Source: Phytopythium helicoides (taxonomy: Eukaryota; Oomycota; Peronosporomycetes; Pythiales; Pythiaceae). Taken from it: a DNA stretch of 64,000 nt. Location of the stretch: NCBI GenBank assembly GCA_024867545.1, contig JANFNE010000005.1, positions 1,488,001 through 1,552,000 on the forward strand, written 5' to 3'. The notes beneath the pieces were generated by a model, which worked only from the letters and a program-made list of their open reading frames with translations, ran no database searches and was not told the origin of the DNA. Below, piece by piece: positions 1-11,900 of this stretch. Each line of letters opens with the position of its first letter. Position 1 is the stretch's first letter. Position numbers and translations under genes: made by a program.

Positions 1-141
1 GTCCCGCTACGGGTCAGCCACGGGCCCGGCCCGACCCGGCATGGGGACCAGCACTCACCACTTATTCCAAATGATTTCAATTACGTGTTAAAAATGTGTT
101 ATGAATGGGTTAAAAATACAAATAAAATAATGGTCTTTTGC

Positions 142-190
142 CAAAACACGGTGTCCGATTCGTGGTTTTTCAAAACACGGTGTCCGATTC
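142..190. repeat. 20-bp direct repeat, two copies
   Basis: The 20-base word CAAAACACGGTGTCCGATTC occurs at 142-161 and again at 171-190, nine bases apart. It lies in an AT-rich stretch that follows a GC-rich start (GGGCCCGGCCC-like words at 20-40). No gene was recognised in 1-418; the 92-residue open frame there resembles nothing known. The repeat could be the edge of a transposable element, but no second end is visible. Confidence 0.6.
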
Positions 191-418
191 CCGACAATTG
201 TCAATAGATCGTCGCTATCAATTCATTGAATTGTCTGTGACGTGTGATGCTTTTGGCTTGACGGTGGTGCTGATGGTCTTCTTCTTCAGTGCCGCGGCTG
301 GAGCGCTAATGGGCCGATCGGGTGATACGGGAGAGCTTACCGATGTGATGGAAAGGCGGCTGTGGACGGCAAGAGAAAACCTGTTGGTCATCCGTTGTCG
401 ATCAAGTATGAAATAGCA

Positions 419-3365
419 TCACGAGTACCTGATAGGCGGTGCTTTTACCAATGAAGCGCCTCGGCGAGCTGCACTTGGTGGGTCGATTCGTTCGGAAGCG
501 CTCCCTTCAGCCAATGTGGAAGACACATCGCTCGTGTTTCGGTCAATGGCCCCGCCGCTCGGCTCGGCGTTGAATGGTACGTTGGAGCGATAAATTTTAG
601 CAGAGGATGGTCCGGGGTTTACCTTCTTGAGTTGATTGCTGCTTTCTTCGCCTTCAGCCTCTGCGTCTTGTTGCTGTAACTCAATGACCTCTTTATGGCA
701 TGACAAGCACCGAACAAGGCAGTCTTCACCCTCAAAGTTGTGCCCAAGCATCCTTGCTTCGAGTCTGTACAACACACAACAACGTGGATTAGTTTTGAAA
801 AGTGGTACGTGGTAGGAGATTGTGTACATACTCTTTCAGAAGCTTCAAGTCTGCTTTGCGCCGCAAGGCCCGACGTAGGCCGTCAATTGCAGACCCAAAG
901 TCAGGTAGCGCAAGTAGTCTCTGCTCGAACTCGTTGGCCTGGGTCGAAAGTAGCTGGGGAATCGATTCGTCAATCGCCCGAAGGTGGTCACCATGCCCTT
1001 GCAATACATTAGTATGCTCCGTGTAGTGTGAGCTGACGATCTCTCGAAGAGCGTTCATCTCGTCAGCGATGCCTGCGCGCAGGTAATCAAACTGTTTTCC
1101 CAGCTCGACCACTTTCTCCGGAGTGAGTTGCGCAGCCATCTTACCAAGTCGCGCATCAATTACTTGAAGCGTACGTTGTATATCAGCGACCTGGCGACGA
1201 AGTGCATCATGTGTCGATTGGTCGCTCTTTAACTTCAGTTCATTACCAATCTGCTTGATTGACGCAAAGATTTCCCGTGATTTTTCTTCAAGCAGTTCAA
1301 TCCGCGAGGACACCGTAAACACGTTCTTCTTACGCTTCAACAAGATGTTTGCGACTTCTTTCTTCTGTTTTTCTTTGATGTGCCCCTTGAGTTTAAACCA
1401 CTTTTCGTGTGCACGCTGTTTGATTTCTTCCTCCTCCTCAGGTGTCAGCATATGCGCCTTCTTTAGCTTCTTCAGCGCTGTCATTGTTTTCGTTATAGCG
1501 GATCCGGCAGCGATGGATGCTCGCTTAGATCCTGATGGATGGCTAGATGCCGCATTACTATTCGTGCCGTCTCGAAAAACATCTTCATTGTCATCTTTGT
1601 CGTCGCTATCATCAGACGATGACTGAATGGAGCCACTAACATCACTGCCGCTGTCGCTATCGCTGCTAAAAGAATCAGCTTCCTCTTCTGGATCAGTCCT
1701 CAATGATTCCTGCAAGTGTTGTTCTTCAGATAAATTCTTCGCCTGGAAAGAGTTGACATTGACTTCCTCGTTTCGTAGGGGCTTTATGGTTTCACTGGCT
1801 ATAGTCGGTGGCGCTAATTCTTTGCTTGGCATGCTATTTGCTGGAGGTGCAGATTCAGTTACTTCACTATTAGTAAGCGTGATGCTTCCTGACTTTGGTT
1901 TCTTCGATTTTGACGATGAGGAGCGTTGAGTTTGTTTCAATTTCTGTTTGTTTTTCTCCTCTGCATGCATTGCGAGGACTCTACCAATTAGGGATGACCG
2001 CCTCGACTTACTAGACGACGGACTCCCCTGTATTTGGCTATTATCGCCACCAGTATGTGAGCTAGTGGGTGACGTGGGGCTCCCGGTGGAGCATGAGCTA
2101 CCTAGCTCTGGGGAGTTTTCTTGAGATACCGAAAGTTCAACGGGGTCGCTTGTAGTGGTACACAATGGAACGTCATGTGCTTTCTCGATCGCGTCCATAG
2201 TCGGTAGACTATCGCTTCTAGATGATTGATGAGGGGAAATTGTTTCAGCTGAATGGGGCACCGATGTCAACGAATTGTTTGCGATCTCTTCACGATATGC
2301 CACGACCTTGGGCTGTTCAAGTGAACTGGTTTCAGTAGGTACCACATGTGGATGCGATATCCCTTCGGGTGTTTGCGGTAATTTATGACTGATATCGGTC
2401 GTGGACTCTTCAATACTGGCTACGAGGTTTTCTCGTGAAGGTTCTTCGTCACGAGGAGTCGGCTGGCTTGATGACTGGGCACTCACGGATGTCACGTCTG
2501 TATCACTGTCTTCAATTACTCGTTCTTGCTCTTGAGGAAGATCAATTGCATGCTCAGCTATTTCATCCTGAGAGACGTCATGGGTGGAGATATACTCTTG
2601 TGGGAGTACTTGCGGAGAATCTGGCTCTGAATGTTTTGAGCTACTTTCAACGTCAGTGCAATTGATCGAGTAGACGTTTGCAGGTTCCTCTGAAAGTAGA
2701 TCTTTAGCATTCATATTGGGCTCTGGAGCTGAGCTGAGCGCTTGCCCCGCTTCTGTATTGGTGCTCGCCATAGTTTCTGCTTTGTGATCTAGGGTCTCAA
2801 TGATTTCACTCTTGGCAGGAAGCTGCTGCGAATCCCCAATGTCGTGAACCTTCTTCTTCTTCGGCGATTTTTTTGGCGTTTCAATAGGAGGAGATGCTGG
2901 CGGCGGCTTTTTCTTTTTGGAAGTCTTTTCTGATGTGCTTTTTGGCTCTGCCGCAAGTTTGTCAATGATTGCTGCGGCCATACCAGTTACTCGAACCTGT
3001 TTTTTGTTGGGGCCAACTTTTTTACTCAGCACTGGGACTGCTCGAGCGCTGACAATATCATCATCCGGTGGCGGTACCGCCCACGGCTGCTTGCCTACCA
3101 CGTCGTCGTCGACTGCACTTGTGCCGTCTATGTTGTGCGCTATGTTGCGTAGCTTTAAGTCCAACTCCGACATCCCAAAGCTAATGGTCGTCATCCACGA
3201 CTCCATGCGGTCGACCTTACCGCATACGACACGTAAGATAGCTTCTAATGCCATGGCCTGTTTCCCGAGATCCTTGAACAGGCTTTGCATGATCTCGCGC
3301 GACGCATCTTGAGCGTGTGCCTCTTGACTACTCGCACTGCCCGCAGAGTCGCTAACAGGAACCAT
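419..3365 (-). CDS. Coiled-coil protein with QRICH2/DUF4795-like C-terminus
   Basis: Two exons: 3365-832 and 764-419, joined across a 67-base intron (GTATGT..TACAG, 765-831), give about 959 residues. The N-terminal third has a short helical segment followed by a long Ser/Glu/Asp/Lys-rich disordered region with a KKKKPPPASPP-type basic patch. The last ~300 residues are predicted coiled coil. They end in a segment (GLRRALRRKADLKLLKE spliced to LEARMLG...LVRCLSCHKEV) that recalls the RKADxxxL...CLSC pattern of the DUF4795/QRICH2 family. That assignment is from memory and moderate. The frame stays open to an ATG at 3542, but that ATG overlaps the start of the divergent gene. I chose the ATG at 3365 because it leaves a 175-base spacer. 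Function unknown; QRICH2 relatives are linked to flagella in animals. Confidence 0.7.
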
Positions 3366-3540
3366 GAGGTCCGAGGCAATCCATTGATCTCTACTTGCTG
3401 CACCCTTTCCCCCCCACGAGCACGGTTTCTGATGACCCCTCGTCGGATCGTTACATGTCGATTTATTTATTCGCTGTTTCGCTATTGCTATAGATTGCGA
3501 CGGTTGAGATGACCATTTCCGAAGCTTCTCTATAGCAATC
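3366..3540. promoter_or_regulatory. Presumed divergent promoter region
   Basis: This short spacer lies between two head-to-head genes, using the ATG at 3365 on the minus strand and 3541 on the plus strand. No core element was identified by eye. The role is inferred only from gene orientation. Confidence 0.35.
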
Positions 3541-6500
3541 ATGACACGGCAACCATACATTCGCGGCTTGTCCACGCTTCTGGTGGCATTCATTGTATTA
3601 GTTATGGTGCATGCTGCTGCACCCGGCAGAGTCCAATTCACGCAGCCAGCTTACTATACGACCGAAGATTTCGGTGTCGCGTATGTTTCAGGTAATTATC
3701 TTTGCTGATATGATGTTGTTACTGCATGAACTCGTTTTCACAAGAAACTTGGATGTCAAGTGCAACGCCACCTCGGGTCAGACGGTCGAGCTGCTGTATA
3801 CGTCTCAACTGCTATAGGATCGGGATCTGCCGTTGTTGGGAGAGACTTTCAGCCAATTTTCAACTACAGCTTAGTGTGGCACGACGGCGACGACCTTGAT
3901 AAAGAGTTCTACGTCAAGGTCCTTAACGACGGGCTGCCGCAAGATACCCCTAAGGCCTTTACTTTGTTCCTTCACGACGCTGTTGGCGCCACACTCAATG
4001 GCGATCGAGCCCAAACCACCATTACATTGGTTCCCCCAACTAATTGTTAGTTTCAATGGCGATCTATTTCCAACGATACTCGCGCAATCTCTAACGGTGA
4101 CAAATTCTTCTTGCAGTGTTTCCTGGAGTGTTTTCCTTCCTGAACGCCTCTGCTACCGTTTTCGAGAGCTCAGATCAAGTGGCGCGGATTCCTGTGCTCT
4201 GGCAAAACGGAACCACATCAACTGCTCGGGTTCGGTTTGAGGTTCTATGTGGAACTGCCTGCTCTCCTAGTGACTTTGCTGTCCAAAACCCGAAGGACGT
4301 TGATGTCGTGACATGGACTCGAGGGAGTTCCTCGAGCTCCGAGCTGACTCAGTACATTTCACTCTCAATCTTCGATGACGGCGTGTATGAACAGGCAGAG
4401 ACGTTTACCCTTCGGCTGCAGCTTGCTGAACAAACTGCCGAGGATGTTGTAGGGGTCGGCAGTATTGGTAGCATCAAGGAAATGCAACTCACGATTGCTG
4501 GACCAAACAACGGTACGATAATGGCAGAATGGGTTACTGGTAAATGAGTTTCCTGACCCTTTTATAATATTTTAGTCGTTGCTGGTGTGCTTCAATTCGA
4601 AGCGGATTGCTTTCCTGCGTGTCCGAGCTTGAAATATAACATCGAAAGTGGAGGAATTGCTCGAGTGATTGTTCAGCGCCGAGGTGGAAGCGATGGAAAA
4701 GCGTCTGTAACTGTTCGAACTATTGACGACTCTGCATTCGCTGGTGTGGATTACTTGCCAATCAATACAGTACTCACATGGCAAGAAGGTGAACAGAGCG
4801 ACAAAGAAGTAGTTGTCACGTCAATTGGTGGAGCTATGAGGAACACGGCCACAAGATTCTTTCTCAAGCTCAGTGATAATATGGGTGGATCTTTAGCCGG
4901 TGACCATGCTAGTATTACGTACGTGTCACTAGCTGCCTCGCAGGATATTTTTCGCGGGCTTGTCGATTTCATCGCTTCGGCAGAACTTGAGGCTGTGCTT
5001 ATTGATCCAGACGAGTCGTTTGTACCTCTTCTCACAAGGACAACGTCGCGCCTTGAGTTATGTCCGCGCCTCGTGGTCAAGAGACCTGGACTAATCACTA
5101 TTTTATTACGCCGCCACTCAGGAATCCTCACAGAGACAGCATCTGTTGCAGTGCAACTAGTTGATGGTACAGCGCAAACGGGTGTGGATGTCGACTCCCT
5201 TCCAGGAGATGGTACAGCAACAATCAAATGGGCGGCAGGAGATACTACCGATAAGTCGATTCAACTAAATATCTTGGAATCTGATGAGATGTATGTGGAG
5301 TCACGATCATTTTGGGTCGAGATAGTTTCGGTCAATAATGTTGGCCTTGGCGACTGCAACAACCTTGAGGTGAGCTTAGGATGCAAATAGCCAGCAAGTT
5401 TATGAATTCTAAGTTGGTGTGTGCTGAAAACCTCAGGTGGTATTGAATGGCGTAGCTGCCGGTAAGCACGAGTTCCTTCTCTTCATCGTCTGTCGCAATC
5501 AAACATATGTTGACGCATTTGCCATTTTGATCGTCTAGTTCCTAGAGCGGTGGGATTCGACCTCGATATGAACGCAGGCACGATTTTCCTATCGTTCTCA
5601 GCTCCCGTAATTGCAGGATCGTTCGATCCTACAAAGCTCCATCTTCAATCAATTAGAGGGGCAATGGCTTCAGTATTTACGTTCAGTGCGCTCACAACAA
5701 CGTCCAGTCCTGACGGAACAACAATTCAGATTGACTTCAGCCAAAGCGATTTCAACGCGCTCCGAATGGTACCAGGTTTAGCTAAAACTGCAGGGAGCAC
5801 TTTCCTAAGTATGGATCTTGGTGTCTTTTCCTATGTTATCGAAGGTTGCACTGTGGGGGTTGGACATGATTCATGCCCGCCACCAGCAAATTTACCACCC
5901 ATTCAAAGCACTGACGCCATCCAAGTGCGAACATATCAAGCGGATACAACTCGTCCCGTGTTGCTGGGTTTCAGTTTGGATTTACCCCGTCGTCTCGTCA
6001 AATTGCGCTTTTCCAAGCCTGTCAATGCTGTATCAGCCAATGTAGCAGGGCTGGCGTTCTCTGACACCGCCAGTGGAGCAAATCGATACACATTGACCAC
6101 AGCTTCATCCAGGCTGTTCACACCTAATCCCGATCCGCTTAGTGGCGCACTGCTCTTTGATACCAACCGTCTAGCACCAGACGGAACCTATGTTACTCTG
6201 CTTATTGGTGATATTGATGCCACATCCGTATCTCTTGTCGGTAATGGGCAAGTTGGTATCTCTGCTAGCTCGACATTTATCGCGGCCGCTACAAATTTTA
6301 TTCGTGACTACGCAGATCCACCTAACTCACTTGTTGCAGTTGGCCAAGCCATCCCTGCAGCATTTCTTCGGGTATCAGCTGCGGACTGCACACCATGTCC
6401 AGCTGGCACGTATCTTGTGAGTTCGTGCTCAGATCTTCAAGATCGAGTTTGTGCAGCGTGTTCCGTCTGTCCCACCAATTCGTACGCATCAACGGCGTGC

Positions 6501-7015
6501 ACCGCGACCAGCGACACGATTTGTTACCGTACGTATTGTATCGTGCGTGAGAGTTGCGTCGTTCATCTCGCTGACTAATTGCTGTCACTGTAGCCTGCAC
6601 CGAGTGCCGTGGAGGTCAGTTTGCTTCAGCGCAGTGTACACCAACTTCCGACCGCGTGTGCACCACATGTACGAAATGCACGTCCGACGAATATGAGGCT
6701 TTCCCGTGCTATAACGGTGTTGACCGTGTGTGCCGCACATGCAACTCATGCACACTGACAAAGAGTCAAGAGCAACAGTGCTGGGGAAGTCTGAAGTGGA
6801 AGCGGATACAGATGAGATCTCCATACAGCTGCCCGACGTCCGACCAACAATACAAAACACTTGAAGCACGGCTGCAAGACGAAAAATCCAACAAGTGCGG
6901 TGCTGGACGGTGCTCTTGTGTTGGAAGTGGTATTGGGAATGCCAACGCCAACGGAGACAGCTTTCCAGACGATCGCCGCTGCACTGGACCTGAGGCATAC
7001 AACATCCTCTTGTAG
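3541..7015 (+). CDS. Secreted Calx-beta and TNFR-type cysteine-repeat protein
   Basis: Seven exons: 3541-3691, 3761-4045, 4117-4512, 4576-5369, 5437-5461, 5539-6528, 6594-7015. The phases agree throughout and give about 1020 residues. An N-terminal hydrophobic stretch (LSTLLVAFIVLVMVHAAA) looks like a signal peptide. Then come three or four Calx-beta type modules, with hallmarks such as VQRHLGSDGRAAV, DFQPI and VQRRGGSDGKASV..GVDYLP. Two SwmB-like beta segments follow (LSFSAPV, LRFSKPV). The C-terminus carries at least three cysteine-rich TNFR/NGFR-like repeats (CPAGTY, CVCP-type, CTECRGGQFASAQC). No clear C-terminal membrane anchor is seen, so the product is probably extracellular. Calx-beta modules are known calcium-binding adhesion folds; an adhesion or wall role is inferred. 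In exon 3, donor 4513 was preferred to 4540 because it gives a 63-base rather than a 36-base intron. Confidence 0.85.
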
Positions 7016-7187
7016 AATCAGACCTAAACTACAATGGAGAGACACCGTGCTGTCGCTATAGCCGCTGAGGCCTGGAAAGCGGGCGAACTTTCCTTACGTC
7101 GATGTTCATCGGCAGACTGTACTATCGCCAGACTAAACAAAAGGAAACATCTCTAGGTTAGACTCTTGGATTACGGTAGTAAATGCG

Positions 7188-8719
7188 CTACTTGCGAAGC
7201 CGGATCTCGTAAAACTCGTACGAAAGCTCACGTGCGTCTGCCACTGTTTCGAGCAGCTTTACACCATCGGGGAGGTTGTGTACTGGAGTAATGGAGGATA
7301 TCAGCTCGGCGCTGTCCGCAAGTAGAGCGTGCAGGTGGGTGACACCAAAGCGGCTGTGACTGTCTGCATTCATGAGGTACGCAACGCCAGTGTCGCTGAG
7401 GCGATTTTTGATGACTCGTAGAAACCCTTCTGCGGTGCTAGGCTCGCAGATGATGTCGCAGCCAATAACAATATCCATCTTTTCTCCGTCTCCCACCCCT
7501 TGCACGCTCTCGATATCATCCCAGTCCAGATGGTGGACGGTGGTGTCAGGCTTGCAGGGCTCAAACTCATGAGTGAACGGCCGGTTCAACTGGACATTGT
7601 ACTCAAGAGCCGAGCAGGTGTCACCTTGATAGTCGGTCAGAGTTGTCTTCTGGGCGTAGCGAGCAGCAGTGATTCCTCCAAGGCCAAGGCCACTTCCAAC
7701 CTCGAGAACATTCTTGGCGACAAATAGCTCGCGATGCAGGTGGATCCACCGAGCAAGCACGAACGCAGCTCCCCATAGGAGGTACCCCGTCTTAGGCTGC
7801 CCAGTCATTCGGATTGGTACTTGGCGAATTAGGACAGATGCTTCACGAGCCGTGTCTGTCGATTTGCCATCACCATCGCGTGGGTCAAGCGGAAGCTTGA
7901 TTTGCAGCGGCCACAAGCGCTTAGGCGGTTCCAGAGGGCGAGCCCTATTTGCGCAGAAGGTGAGTTTTCGTTAGCCATCAAACAAATTATACAGCCTGGT
8001 ACACACTGATGGATTATCACCTGAACGGAAATGTGATTCCTGCAGCGCTACTTGTGCAATTGCCGACCACTTGAGCTGCCGCCTAAGAAGAGGATACCCG
8101 TTAGCACACACGCTTTATACCCCCAACTAATTCTCCCATTCTGAATTATACCTCTTGAATGGCTTCGCTTTCGTGCTCCATGAGACGCATCAGCAGCATG
8201 TGCGCTCCAAGTCGAGCTGGTAGAATGCGCAAACCGTGGTAAGTGCTCGCTCAATGCCAGGCGTTCTACTATCGAACAGCACCTGCGAATGTGGAGTTGT
8301 CTTCGTCGAGCAATACCTCGGCAAGCACCAGCAGTAGCTGCATCCACAGTCGAGTTGTGATCACTAGGACCATATGCGAGGGGAGCAAATAGACCGCCAC
8401 AGTTCACTAACCTCGATCATGTCGGCCTCTTCATCAGGCGTGCATGTTGCTCCTCGCTTGAAAAACGCAGCCATATCGTCGTTTGCGAGCTCCACGAACC
8501 CAGCTGCAGGGCCAGAAACTTAGCCCTCCCCCAAAACTTCCGCCAAAAGCATAGAAGCAGCTTACCAAGGCCAAGCACGCATCGCCCGTGCGTGGTCTGC
8601 GCCAGCGCCTGCACGTGAGCCAGAGCAGCCGCTCGTTCTTCCGTGCGCAGCTCTGCGACCACTTGAGCCGTGGCCTCCACCGCGGCGTCGAACGACAGCG
8701 ATCCTCGGCTCAGCACCAT
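7188..8719 (-). CDS. Armadillo-repeat / family-16 protein methyltransferase fusion
   Basis: The N-terminal half (exons 8719-8566, 8503-8412 and about 8337-8152) reads as armadillo-like helices, such as AAVEATAQVVAELRTEERAA and LMRLMEHESEAIQEAAAQVV. Exon 8082-8021 splices across a 76-base intron to exon 7944-7188. That last exon encodes a Methyltransf_16 (METTL21/FAM86-type) domain with SAM-binding motif LEVGSGLGLGGI, an LTDYQ motif II and a DIVIGCDI motif. Such enzymes usually methylate lysines of translation factors or chaperones; the substrate here is unknown. Between ~8285 and ~8225 the frame must change twice to keep the armadillo sequence (A to B after STFAG, B to C after LDLER). No plausible intron fits, so these look like one-base indels. 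The start ATG at 8719 follows an upstream open frame without similarity. Confidence 0.75.
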
Positions 8720-8943
8720 GACCGTGGCAGTCAAAGCAGGGGTGTCGACTGGAGCGCTTCGAGCGGAATCTGAGGAGGCCGCCGTTACTCGATGATTGGC
8801 AGGAGGCGAGTGTCCACTCTCTGTCACTCCGACGAAGGGACACTCGTGCGTGGCAGATTCGTAATCCGTCCCATGTCTCAAGGCTGAACATTGGCAGCGC
8901 ACTTCAACTTGTCAAATGCCAACCGTCATGCACGTCTGTCTAT

Positions 8944-11900
8944 TCAGGATTCCTCTGAGGCGACGTAGAGCGGGAGTCCATAGCACACAGCCGCGTGGCC
9001 GTTGAGGAATGGGAGCTTGCAGACTCGTCGCGACGCCTGGACGACGCTCGCCAGCGACTTGGACTCTCCTTGATCGCTGCTTGCCAACAGCCACTCGTTT
9101 AGAACTTTGATGCTCAGCTGGTCAATGTCCTTGTCGGTCACATCCCACAGCATCGCCAACACTCCGGGACTACCGGCCTGAAGATACGAAAGCACAGCGC
9201 CGTCTGGGCCAAACACGCCCTCAGTCTCGAGCCGTCCGCTACTACAGCCAAACAGGAGCGCTGCGCTGCAGCCTGGACTAATGCTCTTGATCCTGTCGCG
9301 GTGTAAGTACTTCTCGCCCGAGCCGTGACCGCAATAAATAACTAGGTCAGATTCTACCAGGAAGCGTCTGCACCCACACTATCGACATTAGAGACAATGC
9401 ACGATCACAACACGCTACGAGGTGGGGATACTACGTACCGGAAATCCGGAGGGTCTGGAGCAGACCCAACAATGCCTTCCCACCCCAACACATCTACCTG
9501 GCGCTCCAGCACCGGACCGAGTTGTTTCTCCGTAGCTTTCAGGTCTCCAGATGGATTTAAAATGTAGCGAACTTGACGACGACGGATTTTTGTTGGTAGC
9601 GCTGTTGTTTTGATCCCCTGTGACTGCAACCTGAGCCGCTGTACATTCTTGACGACCAAATCGAGTGACGGCATCCGAGTTACACCGCTGCAGCTCGATA
9701 GAACATCTAAACCTTCCCACGGGAACTCTTGTAGAGCTCGATCAAGAATCAGGATTGTTGATCCAAGTAGGTTGTTTGGGATCGAGGTTGGCTCTCCCGA
9801 GGGTGTTTGTGAACCCTTGAACTCGTCCTGAACCGCCAGCAATCGCTCGATCAAATCCTTCTTGAGTCCACTGGTACTCATTTTCATAGCAGCTAGCAGC
9901 TCTTTTAGCTCTGCAACCTTCATTTTGTGAATTGAATCACTGGAGATCGACGACAGAAGTTGGTATGCGTTCCCATAAACGGCAGACGATCCAACAGCAG
10001 CTTCTGTAGCGTTACTTGGTGAGCCTCTTCGCAGAAGACCCTGTATAGTCGCGATATCCGACGACGATGCAGTACTCCCTAGGCATTCCGCGAGATGGTG
10101 TAGTCCTTGGGCCACCTCGGCCTCAGAAAGCCAAGCTACAGCGTCTGCAATTGCACAAAGCAAAGTTCGCGGACCAATAGTGTTATGAAACAAATGCGAG
10201 CCTTCTGGTGAGAGAATCGACCAGCATTGCTGAATGTGATCAGACGCAAATGTGGTTGGTCCTTTAACAAGCAGGCATCGCCAGAATCCCAAGCTCGTCT
10301 AGAAGCGAACCATAAAGATCGTTACTGAAATATTCACACCCGCAAATGGTGCAATACTCAAACACCTACCTGAAGGTTAGCTATGCTCTCACCCATCTGA
10401 GCATCCAATTGTATTCGAGTGTCCCACCATTTTCGTTTCTGCTCTGCAGTCCACGCCGCGGCTTCAACTGCAGAATGTCCTGACAGTGTCACCCTGGTGA
10501 AAAGACTTGTTCAGTTGCGACGCAAGCGAATTTGTAGGGTAATGCTAGGGTAGATCTCACCTTGATTGATCTACAATATCTCGCAAATCCGCGACTGCTT
10601 GTTGCCAGTCGACATCAGGAAGTTGAAATGTTATCGGATGGCATTCATCCGCCTACAGAGCAGAGTGAATCAGATAAAGTTAGGAGTCCTCCGGTTGGGA
10701 ATCGATGCTTACCATGATACGCGAAATTATCAGCTCTGACGATGGTCCAACATTGACAGAGACTACAACCCATGAAGATGGAAGATGCTTCACTTGATCT
10801 GCGATGTCTTTCACGTACCCGTGCAATTGCTCCCGAGGGGAGTCCTTCGTAGATTTTGGCGACGTTTTTGTGAGATCTTGAACGCGCGACGAAAAGTACG
10901 CTTCAGGCGAGCAACAATCATCAGAAAAATCTGGCTCCTCGGACAATGTCTCGATGCTGGCGCAGTTAGCCAGTAGAAACCCACTGGCTTGAGCAAGAAA
11001 TGTCGCCAACTGATCATCATTTCCCACCTCGAGTGTTCCCAAACGATCCAAATAGATATTATAAGCTGAACCAAGTGTGGTGCGAAGGCGGTGGCTGAGA
11101 TGCTTGATCCCGAACCTTTCTCCGTGAAGAAATGCAACCTCCAGAATACCAAGAGCGTCAGCGAAGGAGTCCAGCTTTGCATCACCGTAGTTAAATACAC
11201 GTGACTGGCCCAGCTCAAGCATGCACTTGACCCGTTCCAAAGGATTACTACAGTCAGCCATCGCTAGCTTCAATTCTTTCAAAGAGTTGTCAAGTTCTAC
11301 AAGATATTGCGGCCCTCTTTGTGACGTAATTGCCGCTTGAACTCGAACCATTTTCCTCCAGCATCGTGCCTTTAGCAAGCAAGTTCCCGCCGGAGATAAA
11401 TCCGTGCCGGATAGTGCCGATAAGATATCCATCGCTTGCAAATAAACGTCTTTTGCGCCGTCATTATCGCCTTCCACTTGCTTGAGGTCACCATGCTGAA
11501 GTAGTTCTACAACCTGCTGTCGCTGAATGAACATTCTAGTGTTCCGGTCAGTGAGCTCCCAAGAATCTTTTACTGCAAATACGAAAGACATTCCATCAGC
11601 TATCAAACGCAAGGCAGCCTGGGCTTTCTGCGCACGACCGGCTTTCAGCTGGAGATGTGCATATCTACAAAAAGGGTCTCGACCGAATAACCCAAGCTTT
11701 AGTCCACCTACAAGTCGCATTGCATCTGTGAAGTAACTGGCAGCCCTGTGCACAGCAACAAATGTTAGCATAAAATACCACCCCGAAGATTAGAGTGGAT
11801 ACTTGTAATTGATTACCTTCGAGATTGCCCGGCTTGAGCATACAGAGATGCCAGTCTACAAAGTGCAAACTTCGTGCCGCTCAAAATGTCCCACGATGAA

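Noticed and set aside
4540..4575. 36-base intron in the Calx-beta gene
   Set aside because: The donor at 4513 gives a 63-base intron, the same phase, and a junction that parallels the previous module boundary.
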